5,987 nt of DNA. Source: Actinomycetota bacterium. Lineage in GTDB: Bacteria > Actinomycetota > Geothermincolia > Geothermincolales > RBG-13-55-18. Of this stretch, positions 5,641 through 5,987 are shown piece by piece. Where the stretch lies: NCBI GenBank assembly GCA_028275245.1, contig JAPWVA010000084.1, positions 1 through 5,987 on the forward strand, given 5' to 3'. Under the pieces are notes generated by a model, which was not told the DNA's origin, did no database searches, and worked only from the letters and a program-made list of their open reading frames with translations. The position numbers were made by a program, and so were the translations under genes. Position 1 is the first letter of the stretch. The number at the start of each line of letters is the position of its first letter.

Positions 5641-5987
5641 CTAGAGCGGGTCCCGGCGCAATGGGTCCCCGAAAAGGCATAGGGCCAAATCAACGACGGA
5701 ATTATCGATCTGCTCCGCCACCTCGAGGTAGGTGCTGAAGGATCCACCGATGGGGTCCATTATATCAGAGGAGCCGTGGCCCATTTCGGCCGAAAAACCT
5801 GCCTCCGCCCCCACCGACGACAAGACCTCCATCATCCCCTTCAGCCGGCGGGCCACGTCCTGGGCGGTGGTGGCGGTGTCCCTGCCCAACCGCCCGAGGA
5901 TCGCGTCTTTAAAGGCGGAAACGGACCTGAGCGTTGTGGCCCTGGCGAGGGCGGGAGGAAAGATCCTTTCCAGGGCCAACAGGTGTT
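5641..5987 (-). CDS. Low-molecular-weight protein phosphatase, C-terminal part (N-terminus outside window)
   Basis: The coding sequence continues past the right edge, so about 115 C-terminal residues are present, ending at a TAG at 5641-5643. The first residues, HLLALERIFPP, correspond to the segment after the family's TMT strand. SDIMDPIGGSFSTYLEVAEQ carries the DP loop whose Asp is the general acid of low-molecular-weight tyrosine phosphatases, followed by the usual helix to the C-terminus. The CX5R phosphate-binding loop lies outside the window. It therefore cannot be told whether this is a tyrosine phosphatase, an arginine phosphatase like Bacillus YwlE, or an arsenate-reductase-like member. 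Position before rpiB and glyA favours the YwlE group. A TTG at 5979 is internal and not the start. Confidence 0.85.
   Translation of the reverse strand, partial: HLLALERIFPPALARATTLRSVSAFKDAILGRLGRDTATTAQDVARRLKGMMEVLSSVGAEAGFSAEMGHGSSDIMDPIGGSFSTYLEVAEQIDNSVVDLALCLFGDPLRRDPL

Noticed and set aside
5537..5680. N-terminal extension of RpiB from an upstream start
   Set aside because: The 48 extra residues have no family counterpart, and a near-consensus ribosome site lies before the ATG at 5536.

Overview
This is a GC-rich bacterial window. Five genes or gene parts on the minus strand form what looks like one transcription unit, read right to left. After it come a separate minus-strand signalling gene and, at the far left, the tail of a convergent plus-strand gene. 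The order low-molecular-weight phosphatase, rpiB, glyA is the same as ywlE, ywlF, ywlG, glyA in Bacillus subtilis apart from the missing ywlG, and the dCMP deaminase and WecA-type genes that follow fit Gram-positive neighbourhoods. With the high GC and the strong AAGGAGG-type ribosome sites, this suggests a high-GC Gram-positive lineage, either a deep actinobacterial group or a thermophilic clostridial group. That placement is inference, and no species is claimed.

Right to left: positions 5987-5641 hold the C-terminal part of a low-molecular-weight protein phosphatase. Then come rpiB (5536-5078), glyA (5091-3841, overlapping rpiB by 14 nt), a dCMP deaminase (3711-3235) and a WecA/TagO-type polyprenyl-phosphate sugar-1-phosphate transferase (3238-2111, overlapping the deaminase by 4 nt). 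They are housekeeping genes. RpiB handles pentose phosphates, GlyA makes one-carbon units, and the deaminase makes dUMP, which thymidylate synthase converts to dTMP using GlyA's methylene-tetrahydrofolate. The WecA-type enzyme starts a cell-surface glycopolymer.

Positions 2110-1687 are a 424-base non-coding stretch. Its left part carries a good candidate promoter and two overlapping hairpins directly in front of the next gene. That gene (1686-355) encodes a Rossmann-like, GAF and degenerate GGDEF protein. Its catalytic signature and substrate-binding residues look lost, while the RxxD inhibitory c-di-GMP-binding site is kept, so it may be a c-di-GMP or nucleotide receptor rather than a diguanylate cyclase.

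Positions 354-82 lie between convergent genes and hold unusual repeats: a second, imperfect copy of the 3' end of the GGDEF gene, a 21-bp tandem repeat resembling IS21-family ends, and two interleaved inverted repeats. Positions 1-81 are the end of an unidentified plus-strand reading frame. The most interesting parts are the degenerate GGDEF protein, the possible translational switch in its leader, and the rearranged DNA at its 3' end. I saw no CRISPR array, tRNA, rRNA or complete mobile element.
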